Assembly (NCBI RefSeq): GCF_016735115.1
Contig: NZ_JAERQJ010000004.1
Span: 1 to 64,000, forward strand
DNA: 64,000 nt
Source: Aquimarina mytili
Lineage (GTDB): Bacteria > Bacteroidota > Bacteroidia > Flavobacteriales > Flavobacteriaceae
Reading direction: 5' to 3'
Shown in pieces: positions 1-8,400 of the stretch (within the stretch, counting starts at the first letter, position 1; every line of letters starts with the position of its first letter). The notes beneath the pieces are model-generated. The model was not told where the DNA came from. It worked only from the letters and a program-made list of their open reading frames with translations, and ran no database searches. The position numbers and the translations under genes are program-made.

Positions 1-140
1 CGATGATGATTGGCTTTGCATATGACAGAGAGACTACCGAGTTGGGGCAATCCCAATTTAATGATGGGAGTTATGAGGTGATGCTACGTTTTGAGCTTTT
101 CAAGAAGTATAACCGAATGCTAACCCCTCGTTTCTTTTAA
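1..140 (+). CDS. PorP/SprF-like membrane protein, C-terminal fragment
   Basis: The reading frame is open from the window edge (codons from base 3) to TAA at 138-140 and gives 45 residues. The tail contains GSYEVMLRFELF and ends TPRFF, which resembles the last beta-strand of PorP/SprF-family outer-membrane proteins linked to type IX secretion and gliding in Bacteroidota. The upstream part lies outside the window, so no domain architecture can be checked. The family call rests only on this terminal strand and could be another small beta-barrel. Confidence 0.6.
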   Translation, partial: MMIGFAYDRETTELGQSQFNDGSYEVMLRFELFKKYNRMLTPRFF

Positions 141-290
141 GAATATATTAAACACATGTAGATCACTCGAAAACATCTTATAGGTTAAGGTGTTTTTATT
201 TTTGGGTCTCTGTATACTATATTTATTTAGGTAGTGTTATACATTATGAATTGCAGTGATGTTTTTGTAATTTTGGCGTAATAAAAAATA

Positions 291-812
291 ATGAAAGAAG
301 AAGAAAAAGTCATTTTAGTAAACGAAAATGATGAGCAAATAGGATTGATGCCTAAGCTTGAAGCACACCAAAAAGCTGTATTGCATAGAGCTTTTTCGGT
401 ATTTATTATTAATGATAAAAATGAATTAATGCTTCAACAGCGTGCTCATCATAAATATCATTCGCCAGGTTTATGGACAAATACTTGCTGTAGTCACCAA
501 CGCGATGGAGAAAGTAATATTGAAGCCGGTACTCGTAGATTACAAGAAGAGATGGGGTTTACAACTTCGTTAAAAGATTCGGTGTCCTTTATTTATAAAG
601 CTCCTTTTGATAATGGACTTACAGAGCATGAGTATGATCATGTATTAATAGGTAATTATCATAAAGACCCAGTAATTAATCCTGATGAAGTAGCCGATTG
701 GAAATGGGTGTCTATCGAAACAATAAAAGAGGATATAGTAAATCATCCAGAGCAGTATACCGAATGGTTTAAAATTATTTTTGATAAATTTTACTCACAT
801 ATCACACTATGA
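291..812 (+). CDS. idi: Isopentenyl-diphosphate delta-isomerase, type 1 (Nudix)
   Basis: Interconverts isopentenyl and dimethylallyl diphosphate in cytosolic isoprenoid synthesis. The 173-residue length fits bacterial type 1 enzymes. Visible motifs are WTNTCCSH at residues 62-69, where the second Cys (C67) aligns with the catalytic cysteine; a Nudix helix around AGTRRLQEEMGF (79-90); and E114 in EHEYDHVL, which fits the catalytic glutamate. The gene overlaps the next by 4 bases (ATGA), so the two are probably translationally coupled. A perfect -7 box TAATTTTG lies at 268-275, but the nearest TTG is only 14 bases upstream, so the promoter is uncertain. Confidence 0.95.
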   Translation: MKEEEKVILVNENDEQIGLMPKLEAHQKAVLHRAFSVFIINDKNELMLQQRAHHKYHSPGLWTNTCCSHQRDGESNIEAGTRRLQEEMGFTTSLKDSVSFIYKAPFDNGLTEHEYDHVLIGNYHKDPVINPDEVADWKWVSIETIKEDIVNHPEQYTEWFKIIFDKFYSHITL

Positions 813-1219
813 GGATAAAAGCGTGTAGAAAAGCACATTTTAATGCCGCCCATCGATTATATAGAAAAGATTGGAGTGATGAGCAAAACCTTCAGGTATT
901 TGGTAAGTGTAGTAATCCAAAATATCATGGTCATAACTATGAATTAATAGTTTCTGTGATTGGAGAAATAGATCAGGAAACCGGATACCTAATGGACCTA
1001 AAGATTTTGAAAGATCTTATCAAAACTGAAGTAGAGGATTATATGGATCATAAAAATCTTAACGAAGAAGTAAAAGAATTTGCAACCCTTAATCCTACTG
1101 TAGAAAATATTGCGGTAGTAATTTGGAACCGATTGCGTAATAAATTAGCCTCTAAATATGATATTGAGATTACGTTATATGAAACTCCTCGTAATTTTGT
1201 AATTTATAAAGGCGAATAG
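809..1219 (+). CDS. queD: 6-carboxy-5,6,7,8-tetrahydropterin synthase / 6-pyruvoyl tetrahydropterin synthase-like (QueD family)
   Basis: A T-fold pterin enzyme of 136 residues. Zinc ligands are visible as H15 (FNAAHR) and H40/H42 in CSNPKYHGH, with C34 as the catalytic cysteine in the Cys-x5-His-x-His arrangement. A C-terminal ETPRNF holds the conserved glutamate. Family members act in queuosine or biopterin synthesis. No queC, queE or folE neighbour is present, so the substrate cannot be decided. The gene overlaps idi by 4 bases and is followed after 4 bases by the peroxiredoxin, which suggests one transcript. Confidence 0.85.
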   Translation: MRIKACRKAHFNAAHRLYRKDWSDEQNLQVFGKCSNPKYHGHNYELIVSVIGEIDQETGYLMDLKILKDLIKTEVEDYMDHKNLNEEVKEFATLNPTVENIAVVIWNRLRNKLASKYDIEITLYETPRNFVIYKGE

Positions 1220-1223
1220 GTAT

Positions 1224-1685
1224 ATGGGATTAGAAGTAGGGGATAAAGTTCCCGAATTTATTACTAAAAATGATAGTGGAGAAGATTTTCAAAGTAATAG
1301 TGTAATCGGTAAAATACCTGTGGTCATTTATTTTTATCCTAAGAATTTTACTCCAGGTTGTGTTAAAGAAGCTTGCGATTTTAGAGATAGTTATGCTGAT
1401 TTTAAATCTGCAGGGGCAGAGGTGATTGGAATAAGTTCTGATAGTATAAAATCTCACGAAAGATTTAAACGTAAATATCAGCTCCCTTTTATATTTTTAT
1501 CTGATACTAAAGGAAAGCTTAGAAAACTTTTTGGCGTAAAATCAGAATTGTTAGGTTTGCTTCCAGGAAGAGAAACCTATGTGATCGATAGACAAGGGGT
1601 TATACAACTTAAATTTAATAGTATGAATGCAAGTAAGCATTTGGACAAAGCAATTACCAAAATCAAGGAAATCGTTAATGAGTAG
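1224..1685 (+). CDS. bcp: Thioredoxin-dependent peroxiredoxin (Bcp/PrxQ type)
   Basis: Reduces hydrogen peroxide and organic hydroperoxides using thiols. The 153 residues show the peroxidatic motif NFTPGCVKEACDFRD with C46, and a second cysteine C51 five residues on, as in atypical two-Cys Bcp enzymes. The start is 4 bases after the previous stop, and the end overlaps the next gene by 8 bases. It is the third member of an overlapping four-gene run. Confidence 0.9.
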   Translation: MGLEVGDKVPEFITKNDSGEDFQSNSVIGKIPVVIYFYPKNFTPGCVKEACDFRDSYADFKSAGAEVIGISSDSIKSHERFKRKYQLPFIFLSDTKGKLRKLFGVKSELLGLLPGRETYVIDRQGVIQLKFNSMNASKHLDKAITKIKEIVNE

Positions 1686-2661
1686 ATCTCCATTGTACAT
1701 ATTAAAATTTAATCCCATTTTAAAAGATAAAATTTGGGGAGGGACTAAATTAAAACATCTTCTTAATAAAGCTTCTACAAGTTTTTCTGTGGGTGAAAGT
1801 TGGGAAATTAGCGATGTGGAAGGAGATTATTCTGTGGTCAGTCATGGAGAATTATCTGGTAGAACCCTTCATGAACTTTTGGAAGAATATAAAGAACAGC
1901 TTGTCGGCACAAAAAACTTTCAACGTTTTGGAACCAAATTCCCTTTATTAATTAAATTTATTGATGCTAAAGAAGATCTTTCAGTACAACTGCATCCTGG
2001 AGATGAAATTGCAAAGCAAAAACACAATTCTTTAGGTAAAACTGAAATGTGGCACATTGTCCAGGCTGATAAAGATGCCAACATTATAGCTGGATTTAAT
2101 CAATCGGTTGATAAAGAATTATATCAAAAGCATGTCGAGCAAAAATCTATAAAAGATATTTTGAATTATGAGCAAGTAAGCAAGGGAGACACATTTTTTG
2201 TGTATTCTGGACTCATACATGCAATAGGTAAGGGAGTACTTCTGGCAGAAATACAGCAAACATCTGATATCACCTACCGAGTGTACGATTGGGATCGAAA
2301 AGATAGTAATGGTAAGTATAGAGAGCTTCATCAAAAAGATGCTTTGGAAGCCATTGATTTTAAAAACGAGGAAGAGTATAAAATAACATATACACCTGTT
2401 AAGAATGGGACCTCTAGTTTAGTAGAGTGTCCTCACTTTGTTACAAATCTTATTGAGGTAGATCATAGTATGACGATTTCTCATAAAGAGCTTGATTCAT
2501 TTGTGGTGTATATGTGCGTAGAAGGCGAAGCTTTACTACAATATAATAGTTCAGGGGATGATGTAAAGATAAAATTTGGCGAAACAGTATTAGTTCCGGC
2601 ATGTATTAAAAGTATTAATATACAATCTGAAGGAGTTAAATTACTTCAAACATATATTTGA
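1678..2661 (+). CDS. manA: Mannose-6-phosphate isomerase, class I
   Basis: Zinc-dependent interconversion of fructose-6-phosphate and mannose-6-phosphate, feeding GDP-mannose and exopolysaccharide synthesis. The ATG at 1678 gives 327 residues starting MSRSPLYILKFNPILKDKIWGG, the normal N-terminus for the family; a longer reading from 1627 would run inside the peroxiredoxin gene. The cupin metal motif SVQLHPGDE and the following GKTEMWHIV are present. It overlaps the peroxiredoxin by 8 bases, so the two are probably coupled. Confidence 0.93.
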   Translation: MSRSPLYILKFNPILKDKIWGGTKLKHLLNKASTSFSVGESWEISDVEGDYSVVSHGELSGRTLHELLEEYKEQLVGTKNFQRFGTKFPLLIKFIDAKEDLSVQLHPGDEIAKQKHNSLGKTEMWHIVQADKDANIIAGFNQSVDKELYQKHVEQKSIKDILNYEQVSKGDTFFVYSGLIHAIGKGVLLAEIQQTSDITYRVYDWDRKDSNGKYRELHQKDALEAIDFKNEEEYKITYTPVKNGTSSLVECPHFVTNLIEVDHSMTISHKELDSFVVYMCVEGEALLQYNSSGDDVKIKFGETVLVPACIKSINIQSEGVKLLQTYI

Positions 2662-2706
2662 TATATGTTCATAGAAAACATTAATTTTGCATAAAAACAA
2701 TTCGAT

Positions 2707-2973
2707 ATGGCAAACAAGAGAGACCTTAAGAAAGACATTAACTATGTGTTGGGAGATATCATAGAAGAAGTATATGTATGGCAGTTAGATAATCCAGATA
2801 AAGATGATAAAGCAGGAGAAGCAATTATCGATGAGGCTATTACTTCTTTTGACGGATTTATGGCAAGAGTTAATGATCGTAAAGTAGAAAATGCTTCAAA
2901 ACATTTTAAGGCAATTAGAAATGATTTGCAAAAAACTGCAGAAGCTTTGGTTAAGAAAGTAAATTCATTATAA
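2707..2973 (+). CDS. Small conserved hypothetical protein
   Basis: An 88-residue, strongly charged, probably all-helical protein (MANKRDLKKDINYVLG...) with no signal peptide or membrane segment. I recognise the style as a small cytoplasmic protein common in Flavobacteriia, but cannot name a function. A -7-like TAATTTTG lies at 2692-2699, just before the ATG. It is followed after 57 bases by the tRNA gene. Confidence 0.8.
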   Translation: MANKRDLKKDINYVLGDIIEEVYVWQLDNPDKDDKAGEAIIDEAITSFDGFMARVNDRKVENASKHFKAIRNDLQKTAEALVKKVNSL

Positions 2974-2990
2974 TTTTTTTAAAAAAGTAT

Positions 2991-3020
2991 TTGCAAATAT
3001 CATTCAAGAAATTATATTTG
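2991..3020 (+). promoter_or_regulatory. Bacteroidota-type promoter of the tRNA gene
   Basis: A -33 TTG (2991-2993) and a perfect -7 TATATTTG (3013-3020) are separated by 19 bases, matching the TTG-n(17-23)-TAnnTTTG consensus. It ends 10 bases before the tRNA gene, where a stable RNA promoter is expected. Confidence 0.8.
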
Positions 3021-3030
3021 CACCGCTTTT

Positions 3031-3104
3031 GCCGATATAGCTCAGCTGGCTAGAGCAGCTGATTTGTAATCAGCAGGTCGTGGGTTCGAGTCCCTCTATC
3101 GGCT
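3031..3104 (+). tRNA. tRNA-Thr (anticodon TGT)
   Basis: The 7-bp acceptor stem GCCGATA/TATCGGC closes a cloverleaf with discriminator T. The anticodon stem GCTGA/TCAGC holds loop TTTGTAA (anticodon TGT, Thr). The T-loop GGTTCGAGTCC is present. The 3' CCA is not encoded. Confidence 0.97.
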
Positions 3105-3111
3105 CTTAATT

Positions 3112-3143
3112 AAAAGTTCTAGATGTCAAAGTCTAGGACTTTT
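3112..3143 (+). terminator. Terminator hairpin behind tRNA-Thr
   Basis: The arms AAAAGTTCTAGA and TCTAGGACTTTT pair with one G-U wobble around an 8-base loop and end in a T-rich run. It begins 8 bases after the tRNA. Confidence 0.7.
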
Positions 3144-3222
3144 CTATTTTAACCACTTATGTATATAGGGCGAGAAGTTTATCTTGAGTTTTGGCGAACT
3201 TGTGAGGCAAAGTATTTAAGGC

Positions 3223-3278
3223 AGTCCCTCTATTGGCTCTCTAATTAGGCTTTAAACATTATGTTTAGGACTTTTTAT
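3223..3278 (+). repeat. Decayed copy of the tRNA-Thr 3' end plus its terminator
   Basis: Bases 3223-3240 repeat tRNA bases 3089-3106 (AGTCCCTCTAT, then GGCTCT) with one difference. The similarity continues through TAATTA and the right arm of the terminator (TAGGACTTTT). The copies are 134 bases apart. It could be the relic of a second tandem tRNA or an attachment-site duplication. No tRNA body remains. Confidence 0.75.
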
Positions 3279-3282
3279 TTTG

Positions 3283-4290
3283 TTATATGGGCTTTATCTG
3301 TCCAACTGCACCCTTCCATTTTGTAGAAAAAGGAATTGGAAGGCCCAGAATAATTTTAGCCTGTGCTCCTTCCTCTTCTTTAGGAGCGATAATATCATAA
3401 TGCTTATTAATATCACTCCAAAGTGAATTGGATTTACTACTATTTTCAAGTGAAACGATACATTGGTTAGCTATCCATAATTCTGCATAAGGAAACCAAG
3501 TTGGGATACTAATGACGTCGTCAATTAATTGTACTTCGATAAAACATACCTCATCATCATATTTATTTTTTTGTTGTACTCGAACAATTTCTATAATTTT
3601 TATTTTGATAGGAGTTATTAAAATAGCAGTTGTACTATTGTAGTACATTGAATGAATATCTAACTGATTCAGTATTTCTATTGCTTCAGATGATTTTGCA
3701 GATCCATAGCAATAGGCATTTACACTATATTGTATGGCTATGGCTAATGATTCATGATAATCCTTATTTTTTACAATTTTTTGATAGGTTTGTACTTTAT
3801 CCCCCCAAGGGATAGATCCGCTACTTTCAATGAGTTTACATGCTTCATTATCTGGCAGTTTTTTATACATTTTAGAAAACAGCCAACCACCATCATCTCC
3901 GCATTCAAAGTAATCTACACCAAGTGCGTACCATATAGATTTGACTATTTTGTCATTGTCACAAACAATCATATTGATTAATTGTCTTACAAACCAATGC
4001 AATGATTTTATTGCGTAGAAGTTTTCAGGCTCCTCCTCAATATAGTCTTTTAGTTGTCTCCAAGCGTAACGAATATCTATCTGGGTACTATAGTCTGGCT
4101 CAACTTTATAAAGTATTCTAATTAAAAGGTCTATTTTACAACAAGAGGTTTTAATATCGAATGTTAGCGACTCTTCATCTAATGTGTTATCTGGTGGAAA
4201 TTGTGAGATAAATCCTTCCCAATCCTTTTCATAGGATTCATGAAAATCATAATATTCAATTTTCTCTTCCATAACCATTTTGTTATGCAA
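3283..4290 (-). CDS. Hypothetical protein
   Basis: Unrecognised 335-residue protein with no signal peptide or transmembrane segment. It is acidic at the N-terminus, has two adjacent cysteines (SCCK) near residue 50 and many aromatic residues. The start may instead be M5 or M7 (MVMEEKIEYYDF). It ends directly at the decayed tRNA repeat and is followed upstream, 23 bases away, by a lipoprotein gene on the same strand. Its place beside a tRNA with a duplicated 3' end makes acquisition by transfer possible, but no mobility gene is seen. Confidence 0.75.
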   Translation of the reverse strand: MHNKMVMEEKIEYYDFHESYEKDWEGFISQFPPDNTLDEESLTFDIKTSCCKIDLLIRILYKVEPDYSTQIDIRYAWRQLKDYIEEEPENFYAIKSLHWFVRQLINMIVCDNDKIVKSIWYALGVDYFECGDDGGWLFSKMYKKLPDNEACKLIESSGSIPWGDKVQTYQKIVKNKDYHESLAIAIQYSVNAYCYGSAKSSEAIEILNQLDIHSMYYNSTTAILITPIKIKIIEIVRVQQKNKYDDEVCFIEVQLIDDVISIPTWFPYAELWIANQCIVSLENSSKSNSLWSDINKHYDIIAPKEEEGAQAKIILGLPIPFSTKWKGAVGQIKPI

Positions 4291-4313
4291 ATCATCCTAT
4301 AAAAAGAAGTGTT

Positions 4314-5057
4314 CTATTTTTGTATAGAATCATTTTTGATTCGCATAGATTCTTTTGCTCTACGGTCTTCTATATATTTGAAGAGTTGTTTGCCGTATAG
4401 AGATTTTTTAACCCTAGGGCTTAATGATTTTGCCACGGTGTCCAGGTATTTAATATTGGCATCGTATACTTCTTTTAAAGTTACATAAGGAGATACTTCT
4501 AGTTTCTTATTGTTCATGGCAAAATTAATAGTATACAAATACTTTTGACGAAGTAATTTTTTATAGGCAATGTCATTTTCCATCAATTTTTCTTCATCTT
4601 TTTGCTTGCTGGCTTCAAAATCTTCTTTGATCAGTCTAAGGTTTCTTTCATTAAACCTCTTAATCATTTTTTTATACTCATCAAATTTTGCCTGATTTTT
4701 TCCGCCTATCACTTTTACATCTTTTTCAAAATCACTTAGACTCGTTGTAATTATAACTTCTCCAGGTTCTGCAAAAAAGTCAATCCGATCATTATATTGT
4801 ACTCCATCTTCTTTGTCAAGGTATAAATAATGGATTTCTGGTTCTTGAACTTGAGATTGCATTATAAATTCTGAATTTCCGTCTACGATTACAGAATCTA
4901 CATTAACCAGCATGGTGTCTTGTATTTTTTGTAGATATAGGGTTCCTTTTTTCAGACCTTTAATAGAACCACTAATAGTAACATTACCTTTTTTTTCTAC
5001 AGAGCTACAATTGGTTAAGAAAATGCTTAATAATAATATGAAAGAAAATTGTTTCAT
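4314..5057 (-). CDS. DUF4369-like lipoprotein
   Basis: 247 residues with a lipoprotein signal (MKQFSFILLLSIFLTNCSS, lipobox ending at C17). The next ~100 residues (GNVTISGSIKGLKKGTLYLQ, then DSVIVDG) match the beta-sandwich DUF4369 domain usually found in front of thioredoxin-like domains in Bacteroidota. The remaining C-terminus is helical and charged, and no CxxC thioredoxin motif follows, so this is the sensor/binding half alone. It probably sits on a periplasmic or outer membrane face. Confidence 0.8.
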   Translation of the reverse strand: MKQFSFILLLSIFLTNCSSVEKKGNVTISGSIKGLKKGTLYLQKIQDTMLVNVDSVIVDGNSEFIMQSQVQEPEIHYLYLDKEDGVQYNDRIDFFAEPGEVIITTSLSDFEKDVKVIGGKNQAKFDEYKKMIKRFNERNLRLIKEDFEASKQKDEEKLMENDIAYKKLLRQKYLYTINFAMNNKKLEVSPYVTLKEVYDANIKYLDTVAKSLSPRVKKSLYGKQLFKYIEDRRAKESMRIKNDSIQK

Positions 5058-5114
5058 GTATAATCTAATGAGTTAAAACTGGGCTACAAATATGCTATAA
5101 TTTAGATTGAAAAA

Positions 5115-6419
5115 CTAACTCCCCGAAGCTATTTGCATTAAAATTGTGCATAAAATTGCTCCGTATGTTCCAACTACATACCCAAATACGGCTAAAAGTA
5201 CGCCTACAGTTGCTAAAGAAGGGTGAAAAGCTGCTGCTACTACCGGAGCTGATGCAGCACCACCTACATTAGCTTGACTACCAACGGCAAGAAAGAAATA
5301 TGGAGCCTTTATCAATTTAGCAACCCCAATAAGAAGTACAGCATGGATAGTCATCCAAACTAAACCTATAGCAATAAGCCCAGGGTTTTCCAAAATCATG
5401 CCCAAGTCCATTTTCATTCCTATAGTTGCGACAAGTATATAGATAAATATACTCCCAATTTTACTGGCTCCAGCTCCTTCATATTGTTTTGCTTTGGTAT
5501 ATGATAATAAGATTCCGATGGTCGTGGCGATTGTAATCATCCAGAAAAACTTTGAAGTAAATGAGGATAGAGCAGAACTTTTATCGTTAAAGACTTCAAA
5601 ATTATCAGATAAAAAATCAGAAATGCCTCCTGCCCCCCAATGGGCAATTCCCACTGTAACAAAAGCAATAGATAACATAATTATATAATCTGTAAGCGTT
5701 GGATTTCGAGTTATACTATCGGCATAATTTGATACTTTTTGTTTTAAAGATTCTATGGCACTGTTGTCAGCTTTTAACCAGCGGTCAATTTTATTACTTT
5801 TTCCTATACCTATTAATAAAATAGCCATCCATAAATTAGCAACTACTATATCAACGAGTACCATTCCGCCATACTTATCCGGATTGTATTGATAGATCTC
5901 CAGCATAGCAGCTTGATTCGCTCCACCACCAATCCAACTTCCTGCCAGCGTTGATAAACCTCGCCAAACAGCATCAAAATCGGCCCCTCCAACAGTTTCT
6001 GGTGATATCGCAGAAATTAGCAAAATTGCAATGGGTCCACCGATTATAATACCTAGTGTTCCAGTAAGAAACATGATTAAAGCTTTAGGGCCTAAATTAA
6101 ATATACCTTTAAGATCAATGCTTAGTGTCATTAAAACCAAAGAAGCGGGGAGTAAATATCTACTAGCGATATAATATACTTTAGAGGATTTTTCTACCAA
6201 TTCTCCATCTGCATTTAGCTCTTTCCAATCAGGAGAAATTATCCCCAATGAATTAAATATAGCAGGTAGCAAATAACAAAGTAATAATGCTGGAACAATT
6301 TTATAGAATGACTTCCAAAATCCTGTTTTTATTGATGAAGTATAAAAAACAAGTCCAAGGCAAAGCATTAAAATTCCAAAAACTATAGTATCATTGGTGA
6401 AAATAGGTGGGTTTTCCAT
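5115..6419 (-). CDS. DUF819 family integral membrane protein
   Basis: 434 residues with about 11-12 hydrophobic segments, starting MENPPIFTNDTIVFGILML. Glycine-rich conserved stretches such as LAGSWIGGGANQAAMLE and AVGSQANVGGAASAPVVAAAF are hallmarks of the DUF819 (YjcL-like) family, which resembles inner-membrane carriers. The substrate is unknown. It stands alone between a lipoprotein and an M61 peptidase on the same strand. Confidence 0.85.
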   Translation of the reverse strand: MENPPIFTNDTIVFGILMLCLGLVFYTSSIKTGFWKSFYKIVPALLLCYLLPAIFNSLGIISPDWKELNADGELVEKSSKVYYIASRYLLPASLVLMTLSIDLKGIFNLGPKALIMFLTGTLGIIIGGPIAILLISAISPETVGGADFDAVWRGLSTLAGSWIGGGANQAAMLEIYQYNPDKYGGMVLVDIVVANLWMAILLIGIGKSNKIDRWLKADNSAIESLKQKVSNYADSITRNPTLTDYIIMLSIAFVTVGIAHWGAGGISDFLSDNFEVFNDKSSALSSFTSKFFWMITIATTIGILLSYTKAKQYEGAGASKIGSIFIYILVATIGMKMDLGMILENPGLIAIGLVWMTIHAVLLIGVAKLIKAPYFFLAVGSQANVGGAASAPVVAAAFHPSLATVGVLLAVFGYVVGTYGAILCTILMQIASGS

Positions 6420-6498
6420 TGTCGAGTTTTTATTTTATTGAGATGTCTCGCAAAATACATTATTTTGAAAAAGACTAAATACTAATGAAAAGAAAGTT

Positions 6499-8394
6499 TT
6501 AATCATTAACCCAAGTTTTTAGTAAACTTAGTTGCTTTACTGTGGCCTCGGGGTTTTGTTGTAAGATTGTCTTTTCTACGGTTGGTTCAATTACTGTTGA
6601 GTTGAGTGTAAGAATCTCGTCATTTCGCTTAATTTTAAAAACGATTTCATCTCCTATTTCCCATTGGTTAGAATCACCAAAAAGATCATAAATGTTTTTT
6701 ATGTTATAGCTTTTATTATTAATGCTTAATAAGACATCTCCTCCTTGAATCCCCAGATTGTTTAGAAAATTATTATAAGAAACACCTGGTATAAAAGTAA
6801 CTTCTTTTGAGATTTCTGAACCTTTAACAAAAGGTTGTTGTTCAAAAATGAAATAGGATGATTTTACATTTTCTGTGCCGTATACGACTCCCACCTTTTC
6901 AAGATAGGTTCCATAGTCAATAGGGGTGTTTCCCACGACATGCGTTTCTAAAAAATCTTTGATTTCGGGATATGAGAATTCCTTTATTGTACTAATCAAC
7001 GTTTTGTCTTCAAATGGTGTGTCGATACCAAATTCGCTTGAGAGGGTTTTAATAAGGTCTAATATGCCGTATTGACCATTACTTTTTTCTCGCATAATGA
7101 TATCAAGGCACATAGATATTAGTGCTCCTTTTTCGTATACATTTCTATAGTTTTTACGATAAGGATCTTCTAATATATTTTTACTCATTGTAGTAAAAGA
7201 CATTGTATCATCAAATTTTCTGGAAGTTTCAATCTTTTCTTGTAGCCTTTCAAAAAACTCTTCTTTTGTGATTAAACCTTGTGTGATTTGAAATAAAAGA
7301 GAAAAATACTCTGTAGTACCTTCATACAACCATAAGTGCTCTGACATCTTAGGGTTGTTATAATTGAAATCATGTATTTCTTCAGAATGTATGGTTAATG
7401 GGGTAACAATATGAAAAAATTCATGAGAGATAACGTCGGTAAGTGCTTCATTGAGTTTTTCTCTGGAAAGAGACTCTGGAAGCACAGCTACAGTGGATGT
7501 ATTGTGTTCTAAGGCTCCAAAACCTTGTGCGTCATTAGATTTTAAAGTGGAGAGGTATAATAAAATGCTATATTTCTTTGTAGTGTTGATATCTCCAAGA
7601 AAGTTTTTTTGTGCTCGGATAATGCGTTCTATTTGAGGCATAATCCTAGAAGCTTTATGTACTTTGTTTGGTGAGTAAATACTTAATTGTATCTCAATGC
7701 CATTAACTGTAAAAGTAATTTGATTATCATCAGAATACATGATAGGAGAATCTGCTACTTCTGCATACCGTGTAAAAGAGAAAAAATCAACTTCATAATT
7801 AATGTTTTCTATAGACTGTTCAAAAATGGTTTCTACAGCCGAAGTAGCACTCTTAAGATTTTTAGGATACTTTATAAATACATTATACGTACTTTCTCTA
7901 AGATCATTAAAATATCCAACCAGGGCATATAGATTTAAAACAAAGTTTTGGTTCTTTAAGATATTAATACCAGTTGGCGAAAAAATATGATTAGAATCTT
8001 CAGAATCAAAGGTGTCATTTACCCAATATGTGATTTTATCTAATTGGTTTACATTGTTTATCTTCCATCGATTATCTCCATATTTTTGAACATACATCGT
8101 ATTTCCTTGCTTATCAAAGGCTTTAAAATCTTCGATATATTTTCCATAATTATTGTTTTGGTATGTGCCAGGTACAATTTTGGGTAAATAATAGCTTATC
8201 GTATCTGTATTTAAATCTTGTACTTTAATTTCTACTTTAACCTTGTCATCAATAACATTAAAAAGATCGATAGATGCGCTTATTGTAGATTTGCGCGTTT
8301 CGGTTGGTAATTGTGAAGTCTTGCAACTAGCTGCTAAATTAAAAATAGCAAATATATATACTAAGCTTGTTATTATTTTAATAGTTTTTTGCAC
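6499..8394 (-). CDS. M61 family metallopeptidase with PDZ domain, lipoprotein
   Basis: 631 residues. The N-terminus carries a lipoprotein signal (IFNLAASCKT, C24). A beta-rich M61 N-domain (about 35-215) precedes GFGALEHNTST (291-301) and the zinc motif HEFFH (324-328), with the third ligand expected at E358 in WLYEGTTEYF. The C-terminal ~100 residues (GDVLLSINNKSY) form a PDZ-like domain. Members are glycyl/aminopeptidase-like zinc peptidases. It is only 6 bases from the HAD gene on its 5' side and probably co-transcribed with it. The active site appears intact. Confidence 0.9.
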   Translation of the reverse strand: MQKTIKIITSLVYIFAIFNLAASCKTSQLPTETRKSTISASIDLFNVIDDKVKVEIKVQDLNTDTISYYLPKIVPGTYQNNNYGKYIEDFKAFDKQGNTMYVQKYGDNRWKINNVNQLDKITYWVNDTFDSEDSNHIFSPTGINILKNQNFVLNLYALVGYFNDLRESTYNVFIKYPKNLKSATSAVETIFEQSIENINYEVDFFSFTRYAEVADSPIMYSDDNQITFTVNGIEIQLSIYSPNKVHKASRIMPQIERIIRAQKNFLGDINTTKKYSILLYLSTLKSNDAQGFGALEHNTSTVAVLPESLSREKLNEALTDVISHEFFHIVTPLTIHSEEIHDFNYNNPKMSEHLWLYEGTTEYFSLLFQITQGLITKEEFFERLQEKIETSRKFDDTMSFTTMSKNILEDPYRKNYRNVYEKGALISMCLDIIMREKSNGQYGILDLIKTLSSEFGIDTPFEDKTLISTIKEFSYPEIKDFLETHVVGNTPIDYGTYLEKVGVVYGTENVKSSYFIFEQQPFVKGSEISKEVTFIPGVSYNNFLNNLGIQGGDVLLSINNKSYNIKNIYDLFGDSNQWEIGDEIVFKIKRNDEILTLNSTVIEPTVEKTILQQNPEATVKQLSLLKTWVND

Positions 8395-8400
8395 AATTAT

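Noticed and set aside
1627..1677. Upstream start for mannose-6-phosphate isomerase
   Set aside because: These 17 codons are the peroxiredoxin 3' end in another frame, and family members begin at the ATG at 1678.
3223..3240. Second functional tRNA
   Set aside because: Only the last 18 bases of the tRNA are repeated; no anticodon arm, D-arm or 5' acceptor strand can be found upstream.
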